DNA of 64,000 nt, taken from NCBI RefSeq assembly GCF_017742245.1, contig NZ_JAGHKO010000001.1, forward strand, positions 1,145,061-1,209,060, written 5' to 3'. Under the pieces are notes generated by a model. The model was not told the origin of the DNA. It saw only the letters and a list, made by a program, of their open reading frames with translations, and made no database searches. Position 1 is the stretch's first letter. The number at the start of each line of letters is the position of its first letter. The translations under genes were made by a program, and so were the position numbers. Origin of the DNA: Niastella soli (GTDB taxonomy: Bacteria; Bacteroidota; Bacteroidia; Chitinophagales; Chitinophagaceae). Shown piece after piece: positions 9,534-19,195 of the stretch.

Positions 9534-10892
9534 CTATCTAAAATGCGGACTGGTAAAGCCCAGTTTTTTTAAACCTGTTTTTATTTCCGGGCAGCTCATA
9601 AACAAATTCCATAATAAACCGCTGCGATAGTTTTCCATCATTATTACAATGGGACCCTGATCAATTGCCAGGTACCGTTGCGGATACCAATTGGCCGTTT
9701 GGCTAAAGGCATCATAAAAACCATATGGCCCCCATAATTTATCTTTACCATCGTTATACCAATGCCGCATGGCTTGCATACTCTGTTGTGGGGTATAGGG
9801 AAAAGAGGATAATGCGGCAGTTGGTGATATAACCCCCAGATCGGTATTTTTTCCCGGAGCATGTGCGGCATATCCCTGGACAGAATAACTGGCCGTAAGC
9901 CCCCAGCTATCCGGTCCATAGCATTTAAAATATTTGGGGTTCTTTACGCACCAGGCATAATTGATCAGGGTTTGATTTTTATTTTCCTCCCAATAATCGG
10001 CATAGCGGTCTTTTAATCCATGTGGATCGAGACCCAGCCAGGAATAATGCGCCCAGAACAAAGGCCCGCCATAGGGCGAATCACCCTGATGATACAATTG
10101 TAATGAATAACCAAACACCGGACAGGGCGACACAATTTGACCATTCTGCGCCCAGCCTTCATGATATACTTCCGGTGGTACGGCGTGTGTTGGTGAAGAA
10201 GCAGCCAGAATATACATGATCATACATTCATTATACCCATGTACCGGAAAGTTCATTTCCCAATTGTATTGCGGGCTCCAGTGCCAGTACAACACATTTT
10301 GACCATGAGTATACCAGTTAAACTCTACTTCGCGCCAAAGTGTATCTATCCGGTTGGCCAGTATCTGCTCGGTGGAATCACCTTTTAAAAAAAATTGGCG
10401 TGCACAAAGCAATCCCTCCAACAAGAAAGAAGTTTCAACCAGGTCGCCGCCATTATCCTTTCGGCCAAAAGGTTTTACCTTACCGGTTTCTCCGTAAAAC
10501 CAATGCGGCCAGGCGCCATGAAAGCGATCGGCTGTTTGAAGAAAATGAACAATTTTTTCCAGTTGTTCCCGGCCCTGGTCACGGGTAATAAACCCCCGGT
10601 GAATACCAACTAATAAAGCCATTACCCCAAAACCGCTGCCGCCACTGGTTACAACGTCTTTATCATTTTGGGGATATACGTTATCAACATGGATCCGTTC
10701 CCGGGCCATGCCACTGTTTGGTTCGGCCCCTTCATAAAAGTATTCAAATGTTTGTTGTTGCACCTGGGTAAAAAGTTCCTCGTCTTCAGGATTAAATTTC
10801 GCTTCCCCATTTACAGGTTTTTGCGTATTCGAGCAACGGATCAATAAAAAGGAAATAGCAATCGTTACTACGATTAGTCTCGAGCGTATCAT
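9534..10892 (-). CDS. Glucoamylase-like lipoprotein (PF10091; GH144-type beta-1,2-glucanase candidate)
   Basis: The 452-aa protein has a lipoprotein signal (SFLLIRC, lipidated Cys near residue 20). It then has the (alpha/alpha)6-barrel family annotated as glucoamylase-like: QQQTFEYFYEGAEPNSGMARER, TSGGSGFGVMALLVGIHRGF, HGAWPHWFYGETG and SYNECM-like elements. Characterised members of this family, including one from Chitinophaga, are GH144 endo- or exo-beta-1,2-glucanases. Position next to SusD and upstream of a GH3 beta-glucosidase supports a role in cutting imported beta-1,2-glucan. The fold is clear; the substrate is inference. Confidence 0.85.
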   Translation of the reverse strand: MIRSRLIVVTIAISFLLIRCSNTQKPVNGEAKFNPEDEELFTQVQQQTFEYFYEGAEPNSGMARERIHVDNVYPQNDKDVVTSGGSGFGVMALLVGIHRGFITRDQGREQLEKIVHFLQTADRFHGAWPHWFYGETGKVKPFGRKDNGGDLVETSFLLEGLLCARQFFLKGDSTEQILANRIDTLWREVEFNWYTHGQNVLYWHWSPQYNWEMNFPVHGYNECMIMYILAASSPTHAVPPEVYHEGWAQNGQIVSPCPVFGYSLQLYHQGDSPYGGPLFWAHYSWLGLDPHGLKDRYADYWEENKNQTLINYAWCVKNPKYFKCYGPDSWGLTASYSVQGYAAHAPGKNTDLGVISPTAALSSFPYTPQQSMQAMRHWYNDGKDKLWGPYGFYDAFSQTANWYPQRYLAIDQGPIVIMMENYRSGLLWNLFMSCPEIKTGLKKLGFTSPHFR

Positions 10893-10943
10893 TGCGGCGT
10901 GTCGTTTAGTTTCAATACTTGTGCGGGTACGATCAGCAGCTCA

Positions 10944-12461
10944 CTACAAGTTTGCGTCCAGGTCCTTTTGCGCCTGCGGTATCGGCACATACGCCTTATC
11001 TGGTGTAAAGCCCTGCGGCGCCAACACGGTGGCAGCCTGTCCGGTGCGTATCAGGTCATTATATCTTTCACCCCACCACTCACAGGCAAATTCAGCCCGG
11101 CGTTCATCCAATACCTGCTGTAACGTTACCCCTGTTACCGGGTTTAGCTTTGCTCGTTGATGTACCAGGTTGAAGGGTACATCGCCATTCTGTCCTTTAC
11201 GCACTTTTGCCTCAGCATTCAGCAATAACACATCTGCATAGCGTAACACGCGGATGTTGTTATTAGTACCATAATCGGTTCTCCCCGACGTTGTTTGATT
11301 TTTGGGCAAATAAGCTTTACCCATAAAACGAGTTTGCCGGTTTGAGTTACCATATACATTATCACCAGAAGGGGAGGTAACAAAACTTGTTTCATTGGCG
11401 CCTGCAAACAGGATGGTAGTTTTCAGACGAACCGAATCGTTCCGGCTATTGAAAAAGTCGGTAATATCCTGGGTGGGTGACAAAAATCCCCAACCTGAAA
11501 CCGGACTGCCCTTCTGATCACCACTGGGTCCCTGAAAAATATAAAATACGCCAGGTAAAATTTGAGTACCCGTACTGGAACCGCCGTCTGTAAATTGCCA
11601 TTCCAACAAGGATTCATTCGACAACTTGCCTGGTATCTTCCAGAGCTGATAGTAGTCAGGAAACAATGAAAATTTATTGCTGTTGATAATATCGTTTGTG
11701 GCTGATAGAACCACGTCCCAATAAGGGCTGCCATTATCATTACCAGCTGCATCTGCCGCGGCTTTGGCTTTCAGTAAAAGGGCTGTATATTTTGTTACGG
11801 CGCCCTGGTGAGCCGACTGGTTAGGCCGGGCATCTTCCAAAAAGCCAATAGCAGAATCCATTTCACTCATGATCCACTGCCGTATTTCCAATACCGTACT
11901 TTTTGTTCTTGTAGTCAACGTATCGTTATCTGTTAAAATAGGTACATCGCCAAAAACGCGTGAGATCTGCATATGTGCCCAGGCACGGATCACCCGCACT
12001 TCTGATCTATACTGATTGTATAAAGCCAGGTTGGCAGCATCGCCTGCCCCTATGTTTGCCCGGTATTTGTCGAGGTCGTCCATAGCTTCGTTGCAATACA
12101 TTACCACCCCGTAATGATCGTTCCAGTAGTTATTGTTGCCCCAGAAAGTAACCACGCCCGGGTTTGAATTTTGAAAGTTTTTAATATCAGTAAGCGTTCC
12201 CTGATCATTTGGGGCTGACCCTTTTGCCACATCATCGCCCCTCACTACCCGTACGCTACAATCCATCCAGTGTACAAAACCCGGGTTTTCACCACAGGCA
12301 GTCCGGTAAACACCCGACACCGGGGAATACATAGCCCCCAGGTTGCTATAATTAATTGATGTGCCACGGGGCTTGTCTTCCACATCATGATCCAGATATT
12401 TCTTACAGGCTGTTATTTCCAGCAGCAGCAGTAGAAATATGATATATTTAATTGTGTTCAT
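10944..12461 (-). CDS. SusD/RagB family outer-membrane glycan-binding lipoprotein
   Basis: SusD-type lipoproteins form the lid on the SusC transporter and capture glycans at the cell surface. The 505-aa protein has a lipoprotein signal (LLLLLEITACKK, Cys near 19), the tetratricopeptide-like N-terminal half (YNQYRSEVRVIRAWAHMQIS), and the conserved C-terminal SusD end (ERRAEFACEWWGERYNDLIRTGQ). It starts 18 bp after the SusC stop, as in paired susCD genes. Confidence 0.95.
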   Translation of the reverse strand: MNTIKYIIFLLLLLEITACKKYLDHDVEDKPRGTSINYSNLGAMYSPVSGVYRTACGENPGFVHWMDCSVRVVRGDDVAKGSAPNDQGTLTDIKNFQNSNPGVVTFWGNNNYWNDHYGVVMYCNEAMDDLDKYRANIGAGDAANLALYNQYRSEVRVIRAWAHMQISRVFGDVPILTDNDTLTTRTKSTVLEIRQWIMSEMDSAIGFLEDARPNQSAHQGAVTKYTALLLKAKAAADAAGNDNGSPYWDVVLSATNDIINSNKFSLFPDYYQLWKIPGKLSNESLLEWQFTDGGSSTGTQILPGVFYIFQGPSGDQKGSPVSGWGFLSPTQDITDFFNSRNDSVRLKTTILFAGANETSFVTSPSGDNVYGNSNRQTRFMGKAYLPKNQTTSGRTDYGTNNNIRVLRYADVLLLNAEAKVRKGQNGDVPFNLVHQRAKLNPVTGVTLQQVLDERRAEFACEWWGERYNDLIRTGQAATVLAPQGFTPDKAYVPIPQAQKDLDANL

Positions 12462-12479
12462 GATCCTTGGTAATTAAGG

Positions 12480-15400
12480 TTAATAAGTAATTCTTACGCC
12501 AATGGAATACACCGCGGTAGTGGGATATACATTATTGTCGTATCCGAACGATGAGATCTGGGTAGGCACTGTATTCGATGGCCCCGCAGCCCGGTCTTTC
12601 GGCAATTGCGCCGGTGCGGCAATTTCCGGAGTAACACCCGAATACCGCGTCCAGATAACCGGCCGATCGGCAGTGGCATATACCCTGAACGAAGTGCCAT
12701 TTGCATCACCCAATTTAAAATTGTATCCCACTTGAATATTCTGCAAACGCAGGTAAGAACCATTCTCTACATAAAATGAACTGGCGTAGTTATTCCATGA
12801 TTGCGTGGTTGCAATCGCTGAAGGATATTTATTGGAAGAACCTTCCTTTGTCCATAAGCTGGTTACAAATTTTTCATCCCCATTCATATCGGTGAATTTT
12901 TGCCGGGCGGCGCGGTTATTATTCAATATCGATGCCTCGCCCACACCCTGGAAGAAAACGCTCAGGTCAAAATTTTTATAATCCAGTCCCAGATTAAACC
13001 CATAGTTGATCTTTGGGATATAACTACCCAGGTTTACGCGATCATTTTCATCCTGCACTTTATCACCATTTACATCTTGATACTTAAAGTACCCGGGTTT
13101 AACATTATTGGCAACTGCAATTGGATCGGCGTCCACCTCTGCCTGATTCTGGTAAATGCCTACAACCTGGTACCCGTAATAAAAATTAAATGGATCACCC
13201 ACCTGTGACAAGGTTGGAAATTCAGCTACACCGCCGGGGAGGTTTTTCAAACCTTTCAGGTCGGTAACTTCATTTTTCACAGTGGTAAGATTACCGCCTA
13301 TATGATACCCTAATTCGCCCAGTTTATCGTTCCAGTCAAGCGTTACTTCTATACCACTGTTATTAACTGTACCCCAGTTACCATACTGCTTAATGCTACT
13401 GATAAAAGGAATATTTCTTTCAAATGCCAGGTCTTTGGTTTGGCGGTGATAGTAATCTACCGTTCCTTTCAACCGTTTATTCAACGCCGAAAAGTCTATA
13501 CCGGCATCCCATTCGGTCACAATTTCCCATGTCACCGTACCAAAAACCGGATCTATACGATAACCGGTCACCGGCGTACCCGGCGCAACTGCGGTGCTTC
13601 CGTAAATTCCGGAATAATTGATGCCGCTATATACAACAGCATACCCGGTGCTAGGTGGCACATTGTCGTTACCCAGTTTCCCCCATGATCCACGAAGTTT
13701 CAACAGATCAAAGATCTTGTTGTCTTTCATAAAGTCTTCGTCCGAGATCACCCAACCTAATCCCACCGAAGGGAAATAACCCCATTTATCCTGGTATTTA
13801 GAAGTTCCATCTGCGCGGAAAGTGGCCGTTAATAAATACTTGCCGGCATAATTATATTCCAGTCTGCCAAAATAAGAGAGGGAGGTATTTTTGAAACCTG
13901 TTTCAGTATAGCCGTTTGACCGCTGGGCGCCCTGGTCGGCATACCAGTAGATCTGGTCCTGAGGTATACTATCAGTGATCATCTGTGATGATCTATATTG
14001 TTCCTTACGGGCCGATTGACCTAAAAGCACCGTCCAATGGTGTTTGTCTTTGTTACCTTTATAAGTTATCAGATTATCGAGGATGTAATTCTCCGTTCTG
14101 TCCTCTGTGGTAGTGAGCACAGATAACCGGCCCTTTTGATTATCATCCACATAATATTCAGGAATATAATTCTGATTCAGATTGGACCCGTAACGCTGAC
14201 TTAACTGCGTGCGAACAGACAATTTATTTTTTAAGATGTCTGCTTCCAGGTATGCAGAGGGAAGTATCTGGAACCCTTTTGTTTTATCGTACCAGTAATT
14301 GGCAGCAGCAACAGGGTTATTAAAAACGCCATTGTCAAAACCAAGCGAGGTAGAAGTAGCGTACTTCTCCGGTGTAGCCAACGTATTGTTAGCATCGAAT
14401 ACCGGATATAATGGCGATGCCATATAAGCCAGAGAAAAGGCAGCTGAATTAGGATTCCGCTGAGTGAAATTGGTGAAGTGTGCCGTAATGCCCATCTTTA
14501 ACCAGTCATAGGGTTTGGCTTCTAGTTGAAAACGCCCATTATATCTTTTATAGCTGCTTTCGGTTTCGGTAATACCATCCTGGTACAGGTAATTTAAACC
14601 CATCGTGTAATTCACTTTAGGAGAACCGCCCGACAGGTCGAGGCTATGATTATGCATGAGGGCGGAGTTATCTAATAATTGATCGTACCAATCAGTATTG
14701 GTAGTAGGGTTTACACCACTGCCGCCAAATTTGGCAACTGAATTGGTAACCCGAATTGAATCCGCAGACGTTTGCTTGGCCAGCTGCATGGCGGAATATT
14801 GTGATCCATTGGCCAGTTTATAATTACCCGTAGGTTTTTGTATGCCAAAGTAACCGTTATAGGTTATCCGGGTCTTCTGGTTATATTTCCCTTTTTTAGT
14901 GGTAATGATCACTACACCGTTTGCAGCCCGCACCCCATAAATGGCAGCAGCAGAGGCGTCTTTTAAAATCGACATTTCACCAATATCGTTGGTGTTTAAA
15001 AAGTCAATATTATCAACGAACATTCCGTCCACTACATACAGGGGTGAGGTATTATTGAATGAACCCACGCCTCTTATCCGTACAGTAGGTGAACCGCCGG
15101 GCGCACCGGTGGTAACCACCTGTACACCTGTTACATTACCCTGTAATGCTTGCATGGGGCTGGCCGTTGTTCGTTTGTTCAGCTCTTCAGTGTTCACCAC
15201 CGCTACCGGCGCCGTGAGGTCTTTTTTGGTACTGGTACCATACCCAACAACTACAACCTGTTGCAGAGAAGAAGCATCCGCGGCTTTTAAAGAAACGTCG
15301 ATGGTAGCCCGGCCATTCACGGTTATTTCCTGTGTTTCAAAACCCAGTGAAGAGAAAACGAGAATGGCGCTATCGGGCACCGTTAATGAATAATTTCCTG

Positions 15401-15881
15401 CCCCATCGGTGGTGGTGCCAATGGTAGTACCCTTCACAACAACCGACACACCTGTAACCGGTTCGCCAGTAGTACTGGTAACCCTACCCGATACCTTTAT
15501 ATTCCGCACAACGGCTACACTTGTTTTAAGAATAACCAGGTTATTGGCCATTAACTGATAGGATAGCCCGGTATTGTTAAGCAGCCGGTTCAGCACCTCC
15601 GTTACTTCTGCATTTACCATGGTGAGTGTAATACGCGGTGCATTGGTAACCAGGTTCTCATTATATAGAAACCTGAAATCGCTTTTCCTTTCAATAAATG
15701 ATAATGCTTTTTTTAATTGTGTTGATTGAAAGTCAACACTGATCCGGTTCTGTCCAAAACCACCGGCAGAAACATGAAGACATGTAAGCAGTATTATAGC
15801 GAACGAAAGCTTCATAATCCGGACAAACTTTAGGAAAAGCGGGTCCCTGCCGAAACTCAGCAGAATTCCGTTTTTTTTCAT
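12480..15881 (-). CDS. SusC/RagA TonB-dependent transporter with STN domain
   Basis: This outer-membrane transporter imports oligosaccharides. The 1133-aa protein has, in order: signal sequence (to about 43), a secretin/TonB short N-terminal (STN) domain (about 48-110, FQSTQLKKALSFIERKSDF), a carboxypeptidase-regulatory-like beta-sandwich (about 125-205, GRVTSTTGEPVTGVSVVVKG), the plug (about 215-335, with the SusC signature LYVVDGMFVDNI), and a barrel ending in SIGVRITY. An STN domain is typical of transporters that signal substrate occupancy to a FecR-type anti-sigma factor, matching the two upstream genes. Confidence 0.96.
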   Translation of the reverse strand: MKKNGILLSFGRDPLFLKFVRIMKLSFAIILLTCLHVSAGGFGQNRISVDFQSTQLKKALSFIERKSDFRFLYNENLVTNAPRITLTMVNAEVTEVLNRLLNNTGLSYQLMANNLVILKTSVAVVRNIKVSGRVTSTTGEPVTGVSVVVKGTTIGTTTDGAGNYSLTVPDSAILVFSSLGFETQEITVNGRATIDVSLKAADASSLQQVVVVGYGTSTKKDLTAPVAVVNTEELNKRTTASPMQALQGNVTGVQVVTTGAPGGSPTVRIRGVGSFNNTSPLYVVDGMFVDNIDFLNTNDIGEMSILKDASAAAIYGVRAANGVVIITTKKGKYNQKTRITYNGYFGIQKPTGNYKLANGSQYSAMQLAKQTSADSIRVTNSVAKFGGSGVNPTTNTDWYDQLLDNSALMHNHSLDLSGGSPKVNYTMGLNYLYQDGITETESSYKRYNGRFQLEAKPYDWLKMGITAHFTNFTQRNPNSAAFSLAYMASPLYPVFDANNTLATPEKYATSTSLGFDNGVFNNPVAAANYWYDKTKGFQILPSAYLEADILKNKLSVRTQLSQRYGSNLNQNYIPEYYVDDNQKGRLSVLTTTEDRTENYILDNLITYKGNKDKHHWTVLLGQSARKEQYRSSQMITDSIPQDQIYWYADQGAQRSNGYTETGFKNTSLSYFGRLEYNYAGKYLLTATFRADGTSKYQDKWGYFPSVGLGWVISDEDFMKDNKIFDLLKLRGSWGKLGNDNVPPSTGYAVVYSGINYSGIYGSTAVAPGTPVTGYRIDPVFGTVTWEIVTEWDAGIDFSALNKRLKGTVDYYHRQTKDLAFERNIPFISSIKQYGNWGTVNNSGIEVTLDWNDKLGELGYHIGGNLTTVKNEVTDLKGLKNLPGGVAEFPTLSQVGDPFNFYYGYQVVGIYQNQAEVDADPIAVANNVKPGYFKYQDVNGDKVQDENDRVNLGSYIPKINYGFNLGLDYKNFDLSVFFQGVGEASILNNNRAARQKFTDMNGDEKFVTSLWTKEGSSNKYPSAIATTQSWNNYASSFYVENGSYLRLQNIQVGYNFKLGDANGTSFRVYATADRPVIWTRYSGVTPEIAAPAQLPKDRAAGPSNTVPTQISSFGYDNNVYPTTAVYSIGVRITY

Positions 15882-16049
15882 ACTTTGTTAATTGGAAGGT
15901 TAAATAATAGGTGTTTCCTGTGCCTAAACAGGAAAGCTCATTTCAGCCTGTATTTACCTTGCGGGATCTCACTGCAATGAGGTTCCGCTTTTATTTAAGA
16001 TTTATGAACTATTGTTATTCATCATTTGCAATAAGTTTTGATTTAAAGA

Positions 16050-17177
16050 TCATCGTCCTATAGTTATTTTATTTCCCTGCATGCTATAATGAAAAGGGGC
16101 CGACACACTTAAACCATCCAGCGCCTGTTGTATGGTTTCATTGGTAAAGCTGCCGGAGAAATGCAGTGTTTGTTTTTTTACATCTTTAAACACGATCTCC
16201 ACATTGTACCAGCGCTCCATTTTTTCAGCTATCTCAAGGAACGATTCATCATCAAAAACCAGTTTGTTTTGCACCCAGGCAGTTTCTATCACCAGGCTAT
16301 CGGCAGGCGCATAGGTTAATTTGCTTATTGAAACAAAGGGTTGATTGTTCGTTGTACTTTTATTGATAGCGGCAGCACTCGAAACGTCATTTACTACAAC
16401 CAGTTTTTCGTTGGGTCGTAACGTAAACTTTTTCTCGGGGCGGTCATGGAGCAATACTTCCACCTTACCATGTATCAGACTGGTTTCTGTTTGTTTATCG
16501 CCAGGGTAGGCCTTTACATTAAAGGCTGTGCCCAGTACCCGGATATCAATTTGTTGAGTATGGATTACAAAGGGCACCTTTTGTGTTGTTCCCGGCGTAA
16601 TGGCGGGTATCACTTCAAAATAAGCTTCTCCGCTAAGCGCTACTTCTCTTATGTCGCCGCCAAAGTTCTTGTCATAGGTAAGTACGCTTCCGGCATTCAG
16701 CCAAACTTTTGAACCATCGGGCAGGTTGATCGTTGTTTTGGAACCATTGTGGGTACTTACTTCATTTTTTTCTACAGTTTGAGCGGCCAGAGAAGGGCGG
16801 GTAGTGGTTTCCCGCTTTGTTACAGCATAATACCAATAAATGGTAGCTATCATCAATACGGCAACTGCCATACTTACGATCAGTAATTTTTTCCGGGAGC
16901 GATTTTGAGTAGTTGTATTGTCGGGTCGATCTTCGGGACTTTCGCGGTGGTCCCAATCTTTTGTGGCTTCTTTTAATCTATTGACATGACGATTGAACGC
17001 CTCCTCTGCATCATTGTTTATAGGCATGGGCAAACTCCATAAGTCAGTTATGTTTTGAAGAGCATAATGCATGTCAGGATCGCTACGCAACAGTCCCTCC
17101 AATTCGCTCAATTCTTCCCCACTTGCCTCACCAGCCAGTTTTTTTCCAATTAAAAACCAGGTTCTGTCCTTACTCAT
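16050..17177 (-). CDS. FecR-family anti-sigma factor
   Basis: This inner-membrane regulator holds the partner ECF sigma factor until SusC signals substrate. The 375-aa protein has a cytoplasmic N-terminus (about 1-90; GKKLAGEASGEELSELEGLL), one membrane helix (about 98-118, LLIVSMAVAVLMIATIYWYY), the periplasmic FecR domain (about 140-255, SKTTINLPDGSKVWLNAGS), and a C-terminal DUF4974-like secretin domain (about 295-375) that should contact the SusC STN domain. It is 168 bp upstream of susC and 110 bp downstream of the sigma gene. Confidence 0.93.
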   Translation of the reverse strand: MSKDRTWFLIGKKLAGEASGEELSELEGLLRSDPDMHYALQNITDLWSLPMPINNDAEEAFNRHVNRLKEATKDWDHRESPEDRPDNTTTQNRSRKKLLIVSMAVAVLMIATIYWYYAVTKRETTTRPSLAAQTVEKNEVSTHNGSKTTINLPDGSKVWLNAGSVLTYDKNFGGDIREVALSGEAYFEVIPAITPGTTQKVPFVIHTQQIDIRVLGTAFNVKAYPGDKQTETSLIHGKVEVLLHDRPEKKFTLRPNEKLVVVNDVSSAAAINKSTTNNQPFVSISKLTYAPADSLVIETAWVQNKLVFDDESFLEIAEKMERWYNVEIVFKDVKKQTLHFSGSFTNETIQQALDGLSVSAPFHYSMQGNKITIGR

Positions 17178-17260
17178 GTGTACAATAGATATACACTTAA
17201 GGACACTACTATAAAAAGCATACCCCCAAGCCAGCAGAAGATATTTTTTTACATAGGTAG

Positions 17261-17281
17261 CGGCCGGGTATTGCCCGACCG
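17261..17281 (-). promoter_or_regulatory. Intercistronic hairpin between sigma and anti-sigma genes
   Basis: CGGCCGGG and CCCGACCG form an 8-bp stem (one G-T) with a 5-nt loop, immediately after the sigma gene stop. In the minus-strand direction it has no following T-run, so it is more likely an mRNA end-protector or partial terminator than a full terminator. Confidence 0.5.
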
Positions 17282-17287
17282 GTTTTT

Positions 17288-17857
17288 TTAAAAAGACAAT
17301 GTGGTACGAATGTCGAAATGAATGGCCATACCTATTTTTCGTATAGCAATAGCCATTTGGTTTTCAACCGTTTTTAAAGAAATATGCAATAGTTCGGCCA
17401 CCTCCCGGTATTTGAGACCATCGTCTTTTACCAGTTTAAAAATGAGTTGGCAGCGAGTAGGCAGGTCATTAATAGCGCTTTGCACACGGTTCATCATTTC
17501 GGCAGTTAGCATCAGTTTTTCGGGGTTGAAATAAATGCTTTGCAGCTGCACAAAGTATTGTTCGGGTTGCAGCATAACCTTTTTCCGGGTACGGAGGTAG
17601 TTGAGGGCTCCGTTCTTGGTACTGATAAAAAGGTATAGTTTGAGGTTATGGATGCGGTTAAGGCCAGCTCTTTTTTTCCACACTTTTATAAATATGTCAG
17701 AAACGACTTCTTCCGCCACTTCGGGGGAACGGACAAACGAGGCGGCAAATTGCTGTAGGGACTTATAAAAGTGGGCAAACAGTTCCTTATAGGCAGACTG
17801 GTCATCGTACAGCGAAATACGCTGTTGCAGCTCCTGGATGTTAGTGCTGGCAAGCAT
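17288..17857 (-). CDS. ECF-type RNA polymerase sigma-70 factor
   Basis: This extracytoplasmic-function sigma factor should drive the glycan locus. The 189-aa protein has region 2 (about 20-90; SPEVAEEVVSDIFIKVWKKR is region 2.2-2.4) and region 4 (about 125-180; LPTRCQLIFKLVKDDGLKYREVAELLHIS, then VENQMAIAIRKI). This length and the AEEVVSDIFIKVWKKR motif are typical of the expanded Bacteroidota family paired with FecR and SusC. It is transcribed toward fecR and susC. Confidence 0.94.
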   Translation of the reverse strand: MLASTNIQELQQRISLYDDQSAYKELFAHFYKSLQQFAASFVRSPEVAEEVVSDIFIKVWKKRAGLNRIHNLKLYLFISTKNGALNYLRTRKKVMLQPEQYFVQLQSIYFNPEKLMLTAEMMNRVQSAINDLPTRCQLIFKLVKDDGLKYREVAELLHISLKTVENQMAIAIRKIGMAIHFDIRTTLSF

Positions 17858-17971
17858 AATAAAAAACTGCTAATCGTTCAAAAAAAAAGACCAACGAGGT
17901 CGCCGGAAAGCTGCTCTAAGATTATTTAAAAAATTAAATGAGATTTCTGCTATGTACTGAATGAATTTTTC

Positions 17972-17980
17972 TAATTTTGC
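17972..17980 (+). promoter_or_regulatory. -7 element for tRNA-Met
   Basis: TAATTTTGC matches the Bacteroidota -7 consensus TAnnTTTG exactly, 62 nt upstream of the tRNA. No clean TTTG is seen at the -33 position. Confidence 0.5.
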
Positions 17981-18041
17981 TGCTCTTTGAAACGAAAAGC
18001 TCTTTATTTTCAAGATATTTGTTCCGACGAAAGTCGCGAAC

Positions 18042-18115
18042 GGACCCTTAGCTCAGACGGTTAGAGCATCTGACTCATAATCAGAGGGTCGCTGGTTCGA
18101 TCCCAGCAGGGTCCA
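18042..18115 (+). tRNA. tRNA-Met (CAT anticodon)
   Basis: A full cloverleaf: acceptor GGACCCT pairs with AGGGTCC (18108-18114) with discriminator A, the D arm GCTC/GAGC, the anticodon stem TCTGA/TCAGA around loop CTCATAA (anticodon CAT), and the T arm GCTGG-TTCGATC-CCAGC. CCA is not encoded. CAT can belong to elongator Met or to lysidine-modified Ile2. The 3' half (GGTCGCTGG and CAGCAGGG) recalls bacterial tRNA-Ile2, so the amino acid is not certain. Confidence 0.93.
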
Positions 18116-18156
18116 CTCAGTTCTTATTTCAGCGTTGGCTTTCACTCCAAATTAAT

Positions 18157-18335
18157 TATCGGGAGGGTTAGAGTATCCCTAACACAAGCCGGCCAGTATC
18201 CTGGTCGATTAAAACAGGGGCTCTGTAGGGTTAAATTCCTTGTTTGACGTATCGTTCCCCGATAGAGACCGGAACGGTTCTTAACAAAGTCAACCATTAC
18301 CTCATTATGCCCATGGCAGTGCTATGGGCTTTTTT
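18157..18335 (+). ncRNA. Candidate structured RNA ending in a terminator
   Basis: This non-coding interval follows the tRNA. TATCGGG (18157-18163) can pair with CCCGATA (18258-18264). Inside are the hairpins GTTAG/CTAAC (18167-18183) and CGGCCAG-TATC-CTGGTCG (18190-18207). A rho-independent terminator closes the region. This could be a small RNA processed from the tRNA transcript or chance folding. Confidence 0.3.
18309..18335 (+). terminator. Rho-independent terminator
   Basis: Stem GCCCAT/ATGGGC (18309-18314, 18324-18329) followed by six T. It ends transcripts coming from the tRNA-Met region. Confidence 0.75.
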
Positions 18336-18368
18336 GTAACCTTAACCTTTCATTAACCCTGTGAAAGA

Positions 18369-18376
18369 TACTTTTG
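18369..18376 (+). promoter_or_regulatory. -7 element of the outer-membrane barrel gene
   Basis: TACTTTTG matches TAnnTTTG exactly, 20 nt before the ATG at 18396. The -33 region has only TTTC at a short spacing. Confidence 0.45.
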
Positions 18377-18395
18377 ACAATCATTTGAGAACAGT

Positions 18396-19169
18396 ATGAA
18401 AAAATTGATTACGCTTTCCCTCGCATTGGCATTTGTATTTCCCTTGTTTGCACAGGATTCTACCAAGACTGCAGCGCCTGCCCCCGCATCTGCAACTCCA
18501 GCCAAAAAAAAGGTGTGGAAGTATAACCCCAACCGGGCTAACGACCATTTCATGATACAATTGGGGTATAATGGCTGGGCCTCTAAACCTGATACCATTA
18601 ATACTAAAGGTATCCCCCGCAGTTTTAATATGTATTTCATGTTCGACTTCCCTTTCAAAACCAGCCCCCGCTTTAGCGTAGGTGTTGGTGCTGGTATTGG
18701 AACTGACAATTTCTATCTCGATAAAATGACCGTTGATATTGCAGGCAGATCAAGTAACACCCTCGCCTTTAAAAGCGTAGACTCCGGTTACTTCAAAAAA
18801 TACAAGATAGCCACCACTTACCTGGAATTGCCGGTCGAGCTTCGCTTTGCCGCCGATCCCGATAACACCAATAAAAGCTGGAAGGTAGCCATAGGCGGAA
18901 AGGTTGGAACCATGCTAAGCGCAATGACAAAAGGTAAGAACCTGCAGTCAAAAAGTGGAACCGTAAACTCCTATACAGAAAAAATCAAATCAAAGAGGTA
19001 TTTTAATAGTACACGCCTGGCCGTAACCGGTCGCGTAAGCAAAGGAGTGTTTGGCGTCTTCGGATCATATCAGATCAACCAGTTTATAAAAGATGGCGCC
19101 GCCGGGGCCGGGTCGCCGCTGGTAGATATACGACCGTTCACGATAGGTTTGGTGATCAGCGGTTTGTAA
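18396..19169 (+). CDS. Outer-membrane beta-barrel protein
   Basis: The 257-aa secreted protein has a signal peptide (MKKLITLSLALAFVFPLFAQ) and an Ala/Pro-rich linker (AAPAPASATPAKK). It is followed by alternating strands typical of Bacteroidota outer-membrane barrels (PF13568-like): FMIQLGYNGWASKP, FSVGVGAGIGTDNF, YLELPVELRF, SWKVAIGGKVGTML and a final VDIRPFTIGLVISGL. Function unknown. It is monocistronic, framed by its own -7 element and a strong terminator. Confidence 0.85.
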   Translation: MKKLITLSLALAFVFPLFAQDSTKTAAPAPASATPAKKKVWKYNPNRANDHFMIQLGYNGWASKPDTINTKGIPRSFNMYFMFDFPFKTSPRFSVGVGAGIGTDNFYLDKMTVDIAGRSSNTLAFKSVDSGYFKKYKIATTYLELPVELRFAADPDNTNKSWKVAIGGKVGTMLSAMTKGKNLQSKSGTVNSYTEKIKSKRYFNSTRLAVTGRVSKGVFGVFGSYQINQFIKDGAAGAGSPLVDIRPFTIGLVISGL

Positions 19170-19195
19170 AAAGCAACTAGTAATACTTACCATAC

